DNA from: Aphelocoma coerulescens
Lineage: Eukaryota > Chordata > Aves > Passeriformes > Corvidae
Assembly (NCBI RefSeq): GCF_041296385.1
Contig: NW_027183521.1
Span: 1 to 64,000, forward strand
Reading direction: 5' to 3'
Length of the DNA: 64,000 nt
In this document: positions 63,882 through 64,000 of the stretch, piece by piece
How positions within the stretch are numbered: the stretch's first letter is position 1
How the letters are laid out: every line of letters starts with the position of its first letter
The notes under the pieces: generated by a model
What the model was told of the DNA's origin: nothing
Databases searched by the model: none
The model's input: the letters and a program-made list of their open reading frames with translations, nothing else
Program-made: the position numbers and the translations under genes

Positions 63882-64000
63882 GGAGAAGGTGCAGCCCCAA
63901 ACTGGCTTTCACTTCTAGAACCTTTTGCTATTGCGGGAGCAGCTGCTGGAGCTTTTCAACCGAGCTGCAAGAGTGAAAAGTGTGATGGCATGTCTATCTG
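63882..64000 (+). repeat. Unit 29, first 119 bp, cut by the window end
   Basis: It matches sites 1-119 of unit 1 and shows that the array continues to the right. Confidence 0.97.

Larger units (their letters stand above)
1..64000 (+). repeat. Macrosatellite array, ~2.27-kb unit, 28 complete units
   Basis: The same sequence recurs head to tail across the entire window. Unit starts, anchored on the same 12-base word, fall at 1, 2269, 4539, 6807, 9075, 11418, 13686, 15954, 18222, 20565, 22833, 25101, 27369, 29637, 31905, 34173, 36591, 38859, 41127, 43395, 45738, 48006, 50349, 52617, 54885, 57228, 59496, 61764 and 63882. All units have one orientation, none is interrupted, and no foreign insertion is present. 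Units differ by a few substitutions and by 75-bp steps. I do not recognise the family. Neither edge of the array is visible, so the total copy number is unknown. Confidence 0.98.

Overview
The whole 64 kb window is one head-to-tail tandem array, all in the same orientation, with no flanking sequence at either end. I count 28 complete units and 119 bp of a 29th. The standard unit is 2,268 bp (20 units). The others are 2,270 bp (1), 2,343 bp (5), 2,418 bp (1) and 2,118 bp (1). Apart from two extra G bases in unit 2, all length differences are whole numbers of a 75-bp minisatellite nested in each unit, present in 3, 5, 6 or 7 copies (145 well-preserved copies in total). Units otherwise differ at only a handful of positions, so this is a young or actively homogenised macrosatellite. 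In all entries, 'site n' means the position in the unit numbered as in unit 1, which starts at base 1.

The DNA looks vertebrate, and its GC-rich, proline/serine-codon-like texture is what I associate with birds (inference, roughly 40-50% sure of bird, with no marker that proves it). It is not prokaryotic. The open frames overlap on both strands, most of the long ones begin at GTG or TTG, and they recur only because the DNA recurs. I therefore annotate no protein-coding gene. Variation between units is rich in CpG to TpG/CpA changes, which fits a cytosine-methylated vertebrate genome.

Each unit nevertheless reads like a small RNA polymerase II cassette. An inverted CCAAT motif abutting a GC box lies at the end of the preceding unit. 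A TATA-like box is at site 157 and a GTATGT donor at site 257. A pyrimidine-rich acceptor ends at site 511, paired GTAAGA donors are at sites 586 and 594, and a strong acceptor ends at site 1927. AATAAA is at site 2062, followed by a T/G-rich stretch. The minisatellite falls inside the predicted second intron, where its copy number could change freely. A spliced noncoding RNA, or an RNA with a very short frame, is the most interesting functional possibility; it is an inference.

At larger scale the array has two domains. Units 1-12 (1-27368) carry a marker pair (T at sites 699 and 779) every 4, 4 and 3 units, with most units between sharing another haplotype (T at 1001, G at 1362). Units 13-28 (27369-63881) show a higher-order repeat: six units of 13,758 bp at 27369-41126, again at 41127-54884, then its last three units once more at 54885-61763. 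Unit 28 is a short 3-copy unit. The array continues beyond both window ends.
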